From: Streptomyces alanosinicus
Lineage (GTDB): Bacteria; Actinomycetota; Actinomycetes; Streptomycetales; Streptomycetaceae
Assembly (NCBI RefSeq): GCF_014650595.1
Contig: NZ_BMVG01000027.1
Location: 1 to 64,000, forward strand
Reading direction: 5' to 3'
DNA length: 64,000 nt
Made by a program: the position numbers and the translations under genes. Below are positions 17,786-28,390 of the stretch, one piece after another. Each line of letters starts with the position of its first letter. Position 1 is the first letter of the stretch. The notes below the pieces were generated by a model. The model had not been told where the DNA came from. It saw nothing but the letters and a program-made list of their open reading frames with translations, and made no database searches.

Positions 17786-18083
17786 TCAGCGGACCGAGCT
17801 GGTCCGGCCGATCCGGAAGACTGCGGTTCGGTGCGCGTTCACGCGGGCTATGGTGGATGGTCGACGGGACGTCACACCGCCTCGCCCGCGTGTCCGAAGC
17901 CCTTTCCGGGCCCGTCGCCAAGGCCGCTTCAAGCCTCAGTCGCGCGCTGCTCTCGCGCGGACAAACGTTCAACCAAATGAGCCCTCGGTCGGGCAAAGAG
18001 GTCTACCCGCATAGATGGTCCCGGTGCTGTCATGCCCATGACCGGCCCGGTTCTGCCGGGCACCCCCACCGGGAGACCCCCAC
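17786..18083. other. degraded intergenic stretch before the HNH-like gene
   Basis: About 300 bp lie between the regulator remnant and the secreted protein at 18084. It contains no convincing gene. The last 120 bp (about 17960-18083) are less GC-rich and should carry the promoter of the rightward gene, with a GGGAGA ribosome site ending a few bases before the ATG. Confidence 0.4.
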
Positions 18084-18608
18084 ATGTCCCGAATATCGCG
18101 CCCCGTGGTCACCGCCCTCTCCGCCCTCGCCCTCGCGGCCGCGGGCCTCGGCGTCACCACCGGCTCCGCCCACGCCGCCAGTTGCAGCCAGTCCAACCTC
18201 CCCCTGCCCGACCCGGCCTGTACCCCCGGGGACTTCAACCCCGACGTCACCCAGTCCACCATCGACTCCACCATCTGCGTCCCCGGCTGGACCGGGACCG
18301 TGCGGCCCCCCAGCTCCTACACCACCGCGCTGAAGAAGAAGCAGATCGTCGAGTACGGCTACGCCGACACCAACCCCTCGGACTACGAGGAGGACCACTT
18401 CGTCCCGCTCGAACTCGGCGGCGCCCCGCGGAGCGAGCAGAACCTCTGGCCCGAGCCGCACAACGGCGACAAGACCTCCGCGGACAAGGATGTCGTCGAG
18501 AACAAGCTGAAGAAGGCCGTCTGCGGAGGCGAGGTCACCCTCGCCGCCGCGCAGAAGGCCATAGTCGACGACTGGACGACCGCCCTCTCCACCCTCGGCC
18601 TCGGCTGA
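18084..18608 (+). CDS. secreted HNH-nuclease-like protein
   Basis: 174 aa. Clear signal peptide (about 1-31, ending AHA-A). After a Cys-containing N-part (SCSQSNLPLPDPAC, ICVPG), the core YEEDHFVPLELGGAPRSEQ then NLWPEP matches the D-H...LGG...N pattern of a beta-beta-alpha-metal (HNH-like) site. The C-terminus has a conserved Cys in LKKAVCGGEV. Four Cys could make two disulfides outside the cell. This arrangement recurs in actinobacterial secreted proteins annotated as hypothetical or HNH; nuclease activity is inferred. Isolated gene followed by a strong hairpin. Confidence 0.8.
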   Translation: MSRISRPVVTALSALALAAAGLGVTTGSAHAASCSQSNLPLPDPACTPGDFNPDVTQSTIDSTICVPGWTGTVRPPSSYTTALKKKQIVEYGYADTNPSDYEEDHFVPLELGGAPRSEQNLWPEPHNGDKTSADKDVVENKLKKAVCGGEVTLAAAQKAIVDDWTTALSTLGLG

Positions 18609-18622
18609 AACCTTCCCTCAAC

Positions 18623-18663
18623 GCGGGTGCCGGTCCCTCCGGACGCGAGGAACCGGCACCCGC
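18623..18663 (+). terminator. hairpin terminator after the HNH-like gene
   Basis: Perfect 12-bp stem GCGGGTGCCGGT (18623-18634) with ACCGGCACCCGC (18652-18663), 15 bp after the stop. Confidence 0.75.
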
Positions 18664-18736
18664 CGGGTCGGCTCCGCGCCGACTCGGTGTACTGCGCCAC
18701 CGAAATGCGCCACCGAAAGACGTCCGGCAGCGGGGA

Positions 18737-20002
18737 TCACGGCACCCCCAGCTCGAACAGGACGTATCCCGCGTACGACCCGGAGGCGAGGGCCGCGATG
18801 CCGAGCAGGGCGCACTGCACGGGCAGGCTCAGCCGGCGCATCGCGGCCGCGAGCGGCAGGAACAGCGGGAAGCAGGGCAGCAGATAGCGGGAGACGTTCG
18901 CGAAGATCTGCTGGCTGCCGAGGACCAGGGCGAGCGTCAGGACCGTGTGGACCACCAGGATCGACGGCGGGCGCAGCCGCAGCAGCAGCGGGAGCAGCGC
19001 GAAGGCCAGCAGGACCACGCCGACACCGATGACGTCCGCGAAGGGGTACGCGAACAGATAGTCCCCGAAGTGGCCCACCGGCACGGACGTCAGCACGTCC
19101 AGGGTCTGCTTGCCGTAGTCGAACTCGTGCGCCCAGGCACCCGACTGGAGCTTGAAGTAGCCGCCCAGGTCACCCATGCGGTTGCCGACCCAGAGCAGGT
19201 AGCCGAACAGGCCCAGCGGGGCCATTGCCGCGGCCAGCAGCGGGCGCGGGACGCCGTCCTCGTGGCGGCGCAGGGACAGCAGCGCGGCGACGCCCACCCC
19301 GGCGATCAGCGCCGCCGCCGTGGGGCGGTTGAGGCCGGCCGCGAAGGCGAGGACACCGGCGGTGAGCCAGCGGCCGGTGATGACCGTGTAGCAGGTCCAG
19401 GCGGCCAGGGCCACATAGAGGGAGTCCGAGTAGAGGGCCCACTCCACTCCCGAGCCCGGCCACACCGCCCACAGCCCGGCCGCGGCGAGCCCGGCCCGCC
19501 GCCCGCCGAACCGCTCGGCGATCGCGTAGACGCCGAGGGCGGCGGCGAAGGAGGCGAGCACCGACACCAGCATGCCCGCGCCGTACGGGCCGAGGCCGGT
19601 GACCGCCATGACCATCCGGACCAGGGCCGGGTACAGCGGGAAGAACGCCGCCGAGTTGCCCTCCAGCGTGATCAGTCCGGTGGCGCCGGGGACCTCGACG
19701 AGCTTCGGGTCGTAGCCGTGCAGGGCGATCTGCTGGTACCACCAGCCGTCCCAGGTGGCGAGCACGTCCCAGGCGTGCGCTCCGCCGCCGAACCGGGGGT
19801 CCCTGGTGCGGTAGTCCCCGGCGGAGGACAGCAGATACATGAAGGAGAGGAAACCGGTCAGCTTGAGCGCGCCGAACAGCGCGAGCACGGGGCCGTGCCG
19901 GCGGCCGGCGGCCCGCAACCGGGAGCCCGGCCGAGAGCCGGGGCCGGAGCCGGAGCCGGGTCGTGCGGTGGGGCTCTGCGGCCGGGACAGGGTCGCGGTC
20001 AT
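18737..20002 (-). CDS. PIG-V-like mannosyltransferase, integral membrane
   Basis: 421 aa, about ten membrane helices, GT-C type. Family marks are the first periplasmic loop with WDGWWYQQIALHGYD (the Asp pair near residues 80-90 is the expected catalytic/metal position), FFPLYPALVR, WALYSDSLYVAL and NRPTAAAL, as in PIG-V (Pfam PF04188) proteins. The N-terminal 40 residues are Pro/Gly/Ser-rich and cytoplasmic. It overlaps the upstream glycosyltransferase by ATGA, so the pair probably works in one pathway: a polyprenyl-phosphate sugar made by the GT2 enzyme, then transferred outside the membrane. Acceptor unknown. Confidence 0.85.
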   Translation of the reverse strand: MTATLSRPQSPTARPGSGSGPGSRPGSRLRAAGRRHGPVLALFGALKLTGFLSFMYLLSSAGDYRTRDPRFGGGAHAWDVLATWDGWWYQQIALHGYDPKLVEVPGATGLITLEGNSAAFFPLYPALVRMVMAVTGLGPYGAGMLVSVLASFAAALGVYAIAERFGGRRAGLAAAGLWAVWPGSGVEWALYSDSLYVALAAWTCYTVITGRWLTAGVLAFAAGLNRPTAAALIAGVGVAALLSLRRHEDGVPRPLLAAAMAPLGLFGYLLWVGNRMGDLGGYFKLQSGAWAHEFDYGKQTLDVLTSVPVGHFGDYLFAYPFADVIGVGVVLLAFALLPLLLRLRPPSILVVHTVLTLALVLGSQQIFANVSRYLLPCFPLFLPLAAAMRRLSLPVQCALLGIAALASGSYAGYVLFELGVP

Positions 20003-20826
20003 CCGACGCCCCGTCCGCCACGGCGACGGCGCTGGGCCAGGGTCCGGCGCATCCGGATGATCCCGCGCACGTCGGCCAGCGCGGTCGCGACGATGTCGAC
20101 GCTGCTGTCGGGGTCGTCCACCCAGTCCACCGGGACCTCATGGATCCGCAGGCCCGCCCGCTCGGCCAGCACGAGCAGCTCCGTGTCGAAGAACCACTCC
20201 CCGTCCCGCACCAGCGGCAGCAGCCGCTCGGCGGCCTCGCGACGCACCGCCTTGAAACCGCACTGCGCGTCGGAGAAGCCGACGGTCAGCGTGCAGCGCA
20301 GCAGGACGTTGTAACAGCGCGAGATCACCTCGCGCTTGGGGCCGCGCACCACGCGTGCGCCGGGCGCGAGCCGGGTGCCGATGGCCAGGTCGGAGTGGCC
20401 CGACAGAAGCGGCGCGACCAGCGGCAGCAGCGCCGCGAGCCCGGTGGACAGATCCACGTCGAGGTACGCCAGCACGGGCGCCCGCGAACCGGTCCAGGCC
20501 GCCCGGAGCGCCCGGCCGCGGCCCTTCTCGGGCAGCCGCAGCGAGACCACCTCGGGCAGTTCGCCGGCGAGCCGGGCGGCGATCACCGGGGTGGCGTCGG
20601 TGCTCGCGTTGTCGGCGATGGTGATCCGGAACGGGTAGGGAAAGGTGTCCCGCAGATGGGTGTGCAGCCGCCGGACGTTCGGCTCCAGGTCCTTCTCCTC
20701 GTTGAACACCGGTACGGCCAGGTCCAGAACCGGTTCCTCGGCATGGGGCGGCAACGGGGCACGCCGGGGTGCGGGGGTGGGGGCGGGCGCCGGTGCCGAC
20801 GACCGGCCCGGTCGGAGTTTCATCAT
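19999..20826 (-). CDS. GT2 glycosyltransferase, dolichyl-phosphate-glucose/mannose synthase-like
   Basis: 275 aa. After a Pro/Ala-rich leader the GT-A domain starts LDLAVPVFNEEKDLEPN, has the ITIADNASTD motif, a metal-binding DVDLSTG (DXD equivalent), QCGFKAVRR and GEWFFDTELLVLAERAG. These fit Alg5/DPM1-type polyprenyl-phosphate sugar synthases. No C-terminal membrane helices are present, so it is likely peripheral. Upstream member of a two-gene operon with the PIG-V protein. The sugar (glucose or mannose) cannot be read from sequence. Confidence 0.85.
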   Translation of the reverse strand: MMKLRPGRSSAPAPAPTPAPRRAPLPPHAEEPVLDLAVPVFNEEKDLEPNVRRLHTHLRDTFPYPFRITIADNASTDATPVIAARLAGELPEVVSLRLPEKGRGRALRAAWTGSRAPVLAYLDVDLSTGLAALLPLVAPLLSGHSDLAIGTRLAPGARVVRGPKREVISRCYNVLLRCTLTVGFSDAQCGFKAVRREAAERLLPLVRDGEWFFDTELLVLAERAGLRIHEVPVDWVDDPDSSVDIVATALADVRGIIRMRRTLAQRRRRGGRGVG

Positions 20827-20911
20827 GTTGCTCCCCGTTTGTTCCTGTCAGGAGGGCATGCCGAAGGCACGCGGATGGGTGGGGACGGGTGGGGGCGGGC
20901 GGGAAGGGGCG

Positions 20912-21472
20912 TCAGCGGGTCGGGCTGATCACCGATGAGGGGGTGTCCGAGGGGTCGGGCGGCGCGCTCTCCGTCGCGGAGGCCGGCGGTGCGGTGGTGC
21001 TCTGCGCGGTGGCCGTGGACGTGGCTGGCGGCTGTTGCGTGCTGGTGGCCGAACTTCCGCCCGCGCCGGGCGCGTTCGAGGTCGTCGGGGTCGAGTCCGG
21101 GGTGGCGGTGCCGGTCGAGGACGAGGACGGCGGCCCGCTCGGCGAGTCGGTGCTGCTCGGTGGTGCCGACGGGCTCGGCGAGGTGCTCGGGACGGGGACC
21201 GGGCTGGTCGCGGGGTGGGGGCGCGGGGCGCTGGGCCGGTCCTCGACACGACCGTGCGGCCACAGGAACAGCCCGAGCCCGAGACCGGCCACCGCCAGCA
21301 GCGAACCGGCCGCCCGGCGCGCCGTGCGCACCCGGCGCCGGGCCCGCACGCCCGCGTGCAGCCGGTCCCGGCGCGGGATGTCGTAGGACGTCTGCTCATG
21401 GGCGCCGTGCATGAGCAGCGCGAGCTGCCGCTCGAAGTGGTCCTTGTCCTCCACGTGCTCTCCGTGCTCCAT
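20912..21472 (-). CDS. single-pass membrane protein with Ser/Thr/Pro-rich extracellular tail, ECF sigma partner
   Basis: 186 aa. The N-terminal cytoplasmic part (about 1-55: HFERQLALLMHGAHEQTSY, then an Arg-rich patch) precedes one membrane helix (about 56-74, SLLAVAGLGLGLFLWP) and an outer region of about 110 residues almost entirely Ser, Thr, Pro, Ala and Gly. It begins 10 bp after the sigma factor gene with GGGGGGAG upstream. The layout suits an anti-sigma or sigma-linked membrane protein, but there is no zinc-binding HxxxCxxC motif, so the role is inferred from context only. The tail may be O-glycosylated. Confidence 0.75.
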   Translation of the reverse strand: MEHGEHVEDKDHFERQLALLMHGAHEQTSYDIPRRDRLHAGVRARRRVRTARRAAGSLLAVAGLGLGLFLWPHGRVEDRPSAPRPHPATSPVPVPSTSPSPSAPPSSTDSPSGPPSSSSTGTATPDSTPTTSNAPGAGGSSATSTQQPPATSTATAQSTTAPPASATESAPPDPSDTPSSVISPTR

Positions 21473-21482
21473 GTCTCCCCCC

Positions 21483-21989
21483 TCACCCCACCGGCTCGAT
21501 GACGTCGGCCAGCAGCCGGCGCAGGCGGGCCACCCCGCGCGCGGCATGGGACCGGGCGGTGCCCACCGGGCAGCCCAGAATCTCCGCGACCTGACGGTCG
21601 GGCAGGTCCTGGTAGTAGCGCAGGACGACCGCGGCCCGCTGCTGCGGGCTCAGGAGGGCCAGCGCCGCCTCCAGCCGGGAGCGCTCGGCCACGGCCGCCG
21701 ACAGATCGCCGGCCGCCGCCACCTCGGGCAGCTCCTCCACGGGCCGCTCGCCCCACCAGCGCCGACGGGCCGAACGGGCCGCCGCCCGCGCCAGCACCGT
21801 GCGGACGTACGCCTCGGGTGCCTCGTCGGCCACCTTCGGCCAGACGAACCACAGCTTGACCAAGGACTCCTGCAACAGGTCCTCGGCCCGGTGCCGATCC
21901 CCTCCGGTGAGCAGACGGGCCAGATGGAACAACACCGACCAGCGGGCCGCCACGAACGCGTCGTACTCACCGGCCCGAGCCTGCTCCAT
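21483..21989 (-). CDS. ECF RNA polymerase sigma factor, SigE-family type
   Basis: 168 aa from ATG 21989 (GTG 21995 is equally plausible, both with purine-rich sites about eight bases upstream). Region 2: GEYDAFVAARWSVLFHLARL, then AEDLLQESLVKLWFVW (polymerase-binding and -10 recognition). Region 4: ALALLSPQQRAAVVLRYYQD, then VAEILGCPVGTARSHAARGV. Length and the AARW signature fit the SigE-family ECF group common in Streptomyces. It is followed closely by a membrane protein that may be its regulator. Target promoters are unknown. Confidence 0.9.
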   Translation of the reverse strand: MEQARAGEYDAFVAARWSVLFHLARLLTGGDRHRAEDLLQESLVKLWFVWPKVADEAPEAYVRTVLARAAARSARRRWWGERPVEELPEVAAAGDLSAAVAERSRLEAALALLSPQQRAAVVLRYYQDLPDRQVAEILGCPVGTARSHAARGVARLRRLLADVIEPVG

Positions 21990-22091
21990 CCTCACGGTCC
22001 CTGTCCTCGCCGGCTGTCTACACCAGGAGAAAGGCCCTGGACCCCCGCCGGCGCTGCACCCGGCGAGCGTGATCCGCGTCACGCTCAGCCG

Positions 22092-24359
<2,268 letters not shown>

Positions 24360-24653
24360 CTGTCGGCCCCTCTTTCAGTGGCTCGCCCCGGAGCGGCGCA
24401 GTCGGCCGTGCCGAAGGGCCGGGTGTGCCCCACGGCACCCCCCGGCCACCCGGTACGGCTGCGCCCCGGCAGGAGGGGGTGCCTTCCCGACCGGCGGCGG
24501 CCGTACTCGTCCCTTACGGCCGGCCGATCCAGAAGGCGCCCCCCTTCGGCGCGGGCGCGGCGGCTCCCCAGCATGTCGTCCTTCCCACTGTTCTGCCCAG
24601 TGCGTGCGTCGCACTCACGTTTCCCCGGAGCGGGCCCGGTCGTTGAGCCCGGC
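24360..24653. other. divergent glgX / L,D-transpeptidase intergenic region
   Basis: 294 bp between two divergent genes. It should hold both promoters. I see no strong inverted repeat or recognisable operator. The rightward gene could start upstream at ATG 24573 in the same frame, but that would put about 27 extra polar residues ahead of the signal peptide. Confidence 0.4.
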
Positions 24654-25877
24654 GTGAGGCACGTACAAGGACGCGCACGGCGCGCGGGAGCCGTGCTGGC
24701 CGCGGTCATGACATGGGCGGGCCTGCTCGCGGGCTGCTCCGCCGTCGGTTCCGGCCCGCTCGGCCTGGCCGGAGCACCGGGCACACCCCCGGCACCCGAG
24801 GACTACGTCCAGGTGACCCCCGTCGACGCCGCCAAGGCCGTCCGCCCAGGTCAGAGGCTACGGGTCCGGGTGTCCCGAGGGCGCCTGGAGAAGGTGGCCG
24901 TCGTCCGGTCGCAGGACGCCCAGGACACCACGGTGCACGGGCGGATCAGCGCCGACGGGCTGACCTGGCGGCCGGACGAGGACCGGCTGGCGCTCGCCGC
25001 CCGGTACACCGTCGACGCGGTGGCGCTCGCCCCGGACGGCCGCCGCTCGGCCCGGCACACCACCTTCACCACACTCGTCCCCGGCGAGCGGTTCGTCGGC
25101 TACGTCACCCCCGAGAACCGCGCCGTCGTCGGCACCGGCATGATCGTCTCGCTGGCCTTCAACCGGGAGATCACCGACCGCGCCGCCGTCGCCCGCGCCG
25201 TCCGGGTCAGCGCGCAGCCCCCGGTCGAGATCCGCCCGCACTGGTTCGGCGGGAACCGGCTGGACTTCCGCCCCGAGCAGTACTGGAAACCCGGCACCGA
25301 GGTCACCGTCGACCTGAACCTGCGGGACGTCCAGGGGGCGCCCGGTGTCTACGGCCTCCAGGACAAGACCTTCTCCTTCACCGTCGGCCGCAGCCAGGTC
25401 TCCCTGGTGGACGCGGCCCGGCACACCATGCAGGTACGCCGGGACGGCCGGCTGCTCGCCACCGTGCCGATCACCGCGGGCGCCCCGCAGAACCCCACGT
25501 ACAACGGCAGGATGGTGGTGATGGACATGCTCGACGTCACCCGCATGAACAGCCACACGGTCGGCTTCGGCGGCGAGTACGACATCCCCGACGTCCCGCA
25601 CGCCATGAAGCTCACCGACTCCGGCACCTTCCTGCACGGCAACTACTGGTCGCCGGACGCCCCCGGGCGCGTCAACGTCAGCCACGGCTGTGTGGGCCTC
25701 AGGGACGTCAGGGGCGGCGGCTCGGACACCCCCGCGGGCTGGTTCTTCGACCGCAGCCTCATCGGTGACGTCATCGAGGTCGTCCACAGCCACGAGAAGA
25801 CCGTCGCCCCCGACAACGGACTCGGCGGCTGGAACATGACCTGGGCGCGGTGGACGGCGGACACCGGGGCGCAGTGA
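24654..25877 (+). CDS. L,D-transpeptidase lipoprotein with Ig-like domains (first copy)
   Basis: 407 aa from GTG 24654. Basic n-region RGRARRAG, hydrophobic core and lipobox LLAGC make it a lipoprotein. Two Ig-like beta domains (about 40-245) precede a YkuD catalytic domain with GEYDIPDVPHAM, the histidine in FLHGNYW and the nucleophile motif NVSHGCVGL (Cys about 345). The C-terminal extension ends GGWNMTWARWT. It forms 3-3 peptidoglycan cross-links, as do mycobacterial LdtMt2-like enzymes. It is followed by a paralogue of nearly the same architecture. Confidence 0.92.
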   Translation: MRHVQGRARRAGAVLAAVMTWAGLLAGCSAVGSGPLGLAGAPGTPPAPEDYVQVTPVDAAKAVRPGQRLRVRVSRGRLEKVAVVRSQDAQDTTVHGRISADGLTWRPDEDRLALAARYTVDAVALAPDGRRSARHTTFTTLVPGERFVGYVTPENRAVVGTGMIVSLAFNREITDRAAVARAVRVSAQPPVEIRPHWFGGNRLDFRPEQYWKPGTEVTVDLNLRDVQGAPGVYGLQDKTFSFTVGRSQVSLVDAARHTMQVRRDGRLLATVPITAGAPQNPTYNGRMVVMDMLDVTRMNSHTVGFGGEYDIPDVPHAMKLTDSGTFLHGNYWSPDAPGRVNVSHGCVGLRDVRGGGSDTPAGWFFDRSLIGDVIEVVHSHEKTVAPDNGLGGWNMTWARWTADTGAQ

Positions 25878-25914
25878 CGGCGGGCAGCGCGGCGCAGTGA
25901 CGGCGGGCAGCGCG
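25869..25914. repeat. 23-bp tandem duplication across the stop codon of the first L,D-transpeptidase
   Basis: Two perfect back-to-back copies of a 23-bp unit (GCGCAGTGACGGCGGGCAGC plus GCG), 25869-25891 and 25892-25914. The first contains the gene's TGA and the second carries a duplicate of it. Recent slip-strand duplication is the simplest reading. Confidence 0.85.
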
Positions 25915-26123
25915 GCCGCGTGACCAAGTCCCCGCATACCGGCACGCTTTCGGCCCGGGACGGGTAGACGTCCCAGGGGCGGGGTCCGGGGCGGGCGGGC
26001 CCGGCGCAAGTTGCGACGGAACGGTGACATTCACCTGACACCTCGCCCAGAACCAGACAGTTAATATGCGCGCACCAGTGTGGTGGGAGCGGGTCTGACC
26101 AGGCCCGGCGAGGGGAGAACGAG

Positions 26124-27359
26124 TTGAACGTACGGCCTGTATCGGGGGCGTCGGCGGCGGGGCGGCGAGGTCGTAAGGGACTGGCACTCATGGCCGGCAC
26201 CCTGGTGCTGTCCCTTGCCGCGTGCGGCGGGGGCGGCGGCAAGAGTTCGGACGACGGCAAGGGCAAGGACGGCGGCGGCACTCAGCAGGCCGAACGGCAG
26301 TCCACCGCCGCCGTCACCATCGTGCCCAAGTCCGGTGCCACCGGCGTCGACACCAGCGGCGCGCTGAAGGTGGACGTCGCCAAGGGCAAGCTGACCGAAG
26401 TCACCGTCAAGGACGCCAAGGGCGCGACGGTCGACGGATCCATATCCGGCGGCGGCGCGTCCTGGACGCCGTCGGCCCATCTGGCCGCCGCCACCAAGTA
26501 CACGGTCCACGCGGTCGCCAAGGACTCCGACGGCCGCGCGGCCGCCGAGGACTCCACCTTCACGACCCTGACCCCGAAGAACACCTTCCTCGGCGACTTC
26601 ACCCCCGAGGACGGCTCCACCGTCGGGGTCGGCATGCCGTTCTCCGTCAACTTCACGCGGGGCATCACCGACCCGAAGGCCGTCGAGAAGGCCATCAAGA
26701 TCACGACCAAGCCCGCCGTCGACGTCGAGGGCCACTGGTTCGGCAACGACCGCCTGGACTTCCGCCCGGAGAAGTACTGGAAGGAAGGCACCAAGGTCAC
26801 CGTCGACCTCGACCTCGACGGGGTCGAGGGCCGCTCCGGTGTCTACGGCAAGCAGCGCAAGACCATCACCTTCACCATCGGCCGCAACCAGGTCTCCGTC
26901 GTGGACGCCAAGAAGCACACGATGAAGGTCACCCAGGACGGCAAGGTCATCAAGACCATCCCGGTCACCACCGGCAAGCCCGGCTACGAGACCTGGAACG
27001 GCCAGATGGTCATCAGCGAGCGGCTCAGCGTCACCCGGATGAACGGCGAGACCGTCGGCTACGGCGGCGAGTACGACATCAAGGACGTCCCGCACGCCAT
27101 GCGCCTGACCACCTCCGGCACCTTCCTGCACGGCAACTACTGGGGCGGCGACGCCTTCGGCAACTACAACGCCAGCCACGGCTGCGTCGGCCTGAGCGAC
27201 GTACGCGGCGGCTACGACAAGTCCACCCCGGCCGCCTGGATGTTCGACCACTCGATCCTCGGCGACGTGGTGATCGTGAAGAACGCCCACGACCAGACGG
27301 TGGCCCCGGACAACGGCCTCAACGGCTGGAACATGTCCTGGGCGGACTGGACGAAGTGA
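26124..27359 (+). CDS. L,D-transpeptidase lipoprotein with Ig-like domains (second copy)
   Basis: 411 aa. TTG start with AGGGGAG six bases away. Signal peptide with lipobox SLAAC, then a Gly/Ser/Lys/Asp-rich linker (about 36-60). Two Ig-like domains follow, then the YkuD catalytic domain with GEYDIKDVPHAM, FLHGNYWG and the nucleophile motif NASHGCVGL (Cys about 350). The tail is LNGWNMSWADWTK. It is a close paralogue of the preceding gene but richer in Lys/Asp. It has its own 246-bp upstream region and is followed by a strong terminator, so it is probably transcribed separately. Cell-wall 3-3 cross-linking at the outer face of the membrane. Confidence 0.93.
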   Translation: MNVRPVSGASAAGRRGRKGLALMAGTLVLSLAACGGGGGKSSDDGKGKDGGGTQQAERQSTAAVTIVPKSGATGVDTSGALKVDVAKGKLTEVTVKDAKGATVDGSISGGGASWTPSAHLAAATKYTVHAVAKDSDGRAAAEDSTFTTLTPKNTFLGDFTPEDGSTVGVGMPFSVNFTRGITDPKAVEKAIKITTKPAVDVEGHWFGNDRLDFRPEKYWKEGTKVTVDLDLDGVEGRSGVYGKQRKTITFTIGRNQVSVVDAKKHTMKVTQDGKVIKTIPVTTGKPGYETWNGQMVISERLSVTRMNGETVGYGGEYDIKDVPHAMRLTTSGTFLHGNYWGGDAFGNYNASHGCVGLSDVRGGYDKSTPAAWMFDHSILGDVVIVKNAHDQTVAPDNGLNGWNMSWADWTK

Positions 27360-27373
27360 CCTTTCCCTGACGT

Positions 27374-27410
27374 ACGGGCCCGGTGCTGTGAGGTACGGCA
27401 CCGGGCCCGT
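27374..27410 (+). terminator. strong hairpin terminator after the second L,D-transpeptidase
   Basis: 13-bp perfect stem ACGGGCCCGGTGC (27374-27386) with GCACCGGGCCCGT (27398-27410), 14 bp after the stop. Confidence 0.85.
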
Positions 27411-27424
27411 TCCCGTTCGCACCT

Positions 27425-27614
27425 GACCAGCCGCCGTTGATCCCCGTGCTGTGTCTGCCTGGGGGCAACCCCCGGACCCCCGGCCGAATGTGATCGACCG
27501 CACCGGACCAGCCGCCGTTAATCCCCGTGCTGTGTCTGCCTGGGGGACAACCCCCGGACCCCCGGCCGAATGTGATCGACCGCACCGGACCAGCCGCCGT
27601 TAATCCCCGTTAAC
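27425..27614. repeat. 81/82-bp tandem repeat, two full copies and a partial third
   Basis: Units start at GACCAGCCGCCGTT at 27425, 27506 and 27588; the first two are full length and differ by one inserted base and one substitution. The third stops after about 25 bp, right before the enoyl-CoA hydratase start. Each full unit contains a C/G hairpin (GGGGG...CCCCC) and the string AATGTGATCGACCGCACCGG. The array fills the whole promoter/leader region of that gene. Confidence 0.9.
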
Positions 27615-27622
27615 CTGCCTCC

Positions 27623-28390
27623 ATGACCGTCAATCTCGAAGTCGCCGAAGGTGTCGGAATCCTGCGTCTGGACCGGCCGCCGATGAACGCGCTGGACGTC
27701 GCCACCCAGGACCGGCTGAAGGAGCTGGCCGAGGAGGTCACGCGCCGTGACGATGTGCGCGCCGTGGTGATCTACGGCGGCGAGCGGGTGTTCGCGGCGG
27801 GCGCGGACATCAAGGAGATGCAGAACATGGACCACCCCGCGATGGTCCTGCGCGGGCGCGCTCTGCAGGACTCCTTCACGGCCGTGGCCCGTATCCCCAA
27901 GCCCGTCGTCGCCGCCATCACCGGCTACGCCCTCGGCGGCGGCTGCGAGCTGGCGCTGTGCGCCGACTACCGCATCGCCGCCGAGAACGCCAAGCTCGGC
28001 CAGCCCGAGATCCTGCTCGGCCTGATCCCGGGCGCCGGCGGCACCCAGCGGCTGCCCCGGCTGATCGGCCCCTCCAAGGCCAAGGACCTCATCTTCACCG
28101 GCCGTATGGTCAAGGCCGACGAGGCCCTCGCGATCGGCCTGGTGGACCGGGTCGTCCCGGCCGCCGAGGTCTACGAGCAGGCGCACGCCTGGGCCGCGAA
28201 GCTCGCGCAGGGCCCGGCGATCGCCCTGCGGGCGGCGAAGGAGTCGGTCGACAGCGGACTGGAGACCGACATCGACACCGGCCTCACCGTCGAACGCGGC
28301 TGGTTCGCGGGCCTGTTCGCCACCGAGGACCGCGAGCGCGGCATGCGCAGCTTCGTGGAGGAGGGCCCGGGCAAGGCCAAGTTCCTCTGA
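27623..28390 (+). CDS. enoyl-CoA hydratase/isomerase family protein
   Basis: 255 aa, a standard crotonase. Oxyanion-hole region GGERVFAAGADIKEM and the second motif ITGYALGGGCELALCADYRIA are intact. The catalytic Glu region KLGQPEILLGLIPGAGGTQRLPR has the expected Glu, so hydratase activity is likely. It probably acts in fatty-acid or branched-chain acyl-CoA beta-oxidation. ATG start with no obvious strong ribosome site; the upstream tandem repeat leaves only about nine bases before the ATG, so translation initiation may be affected by the array. Confidence 0.92.
   Translation: MTVNLEVAEGVGILRLDRPPMNALDVATQDRLKELAEEVTRRDDVRAVVIYGGERVFAAGADIKEMQNMDHPAMVLRGRALQDSFTAVARIPKPVVAAITGYALGGGCELALCADYRIAAENAKLGQPEILLGLIPGAGGTQRLPRLIGPSKAKDLIFTGRMVKADEALAIGLVDRVVPAAEVYEQAHAWAAKLAQGPAIALRAAKESVDSGLETDIDTGLTVERGWFAGLFATEDRERGMRSFVEEGPGKAKFL

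Noticed and set aside
27425..27614. Possible CRISPR array
   Set aside because: Units are contiguous direct repeats with no unique spacers and no cas genes.
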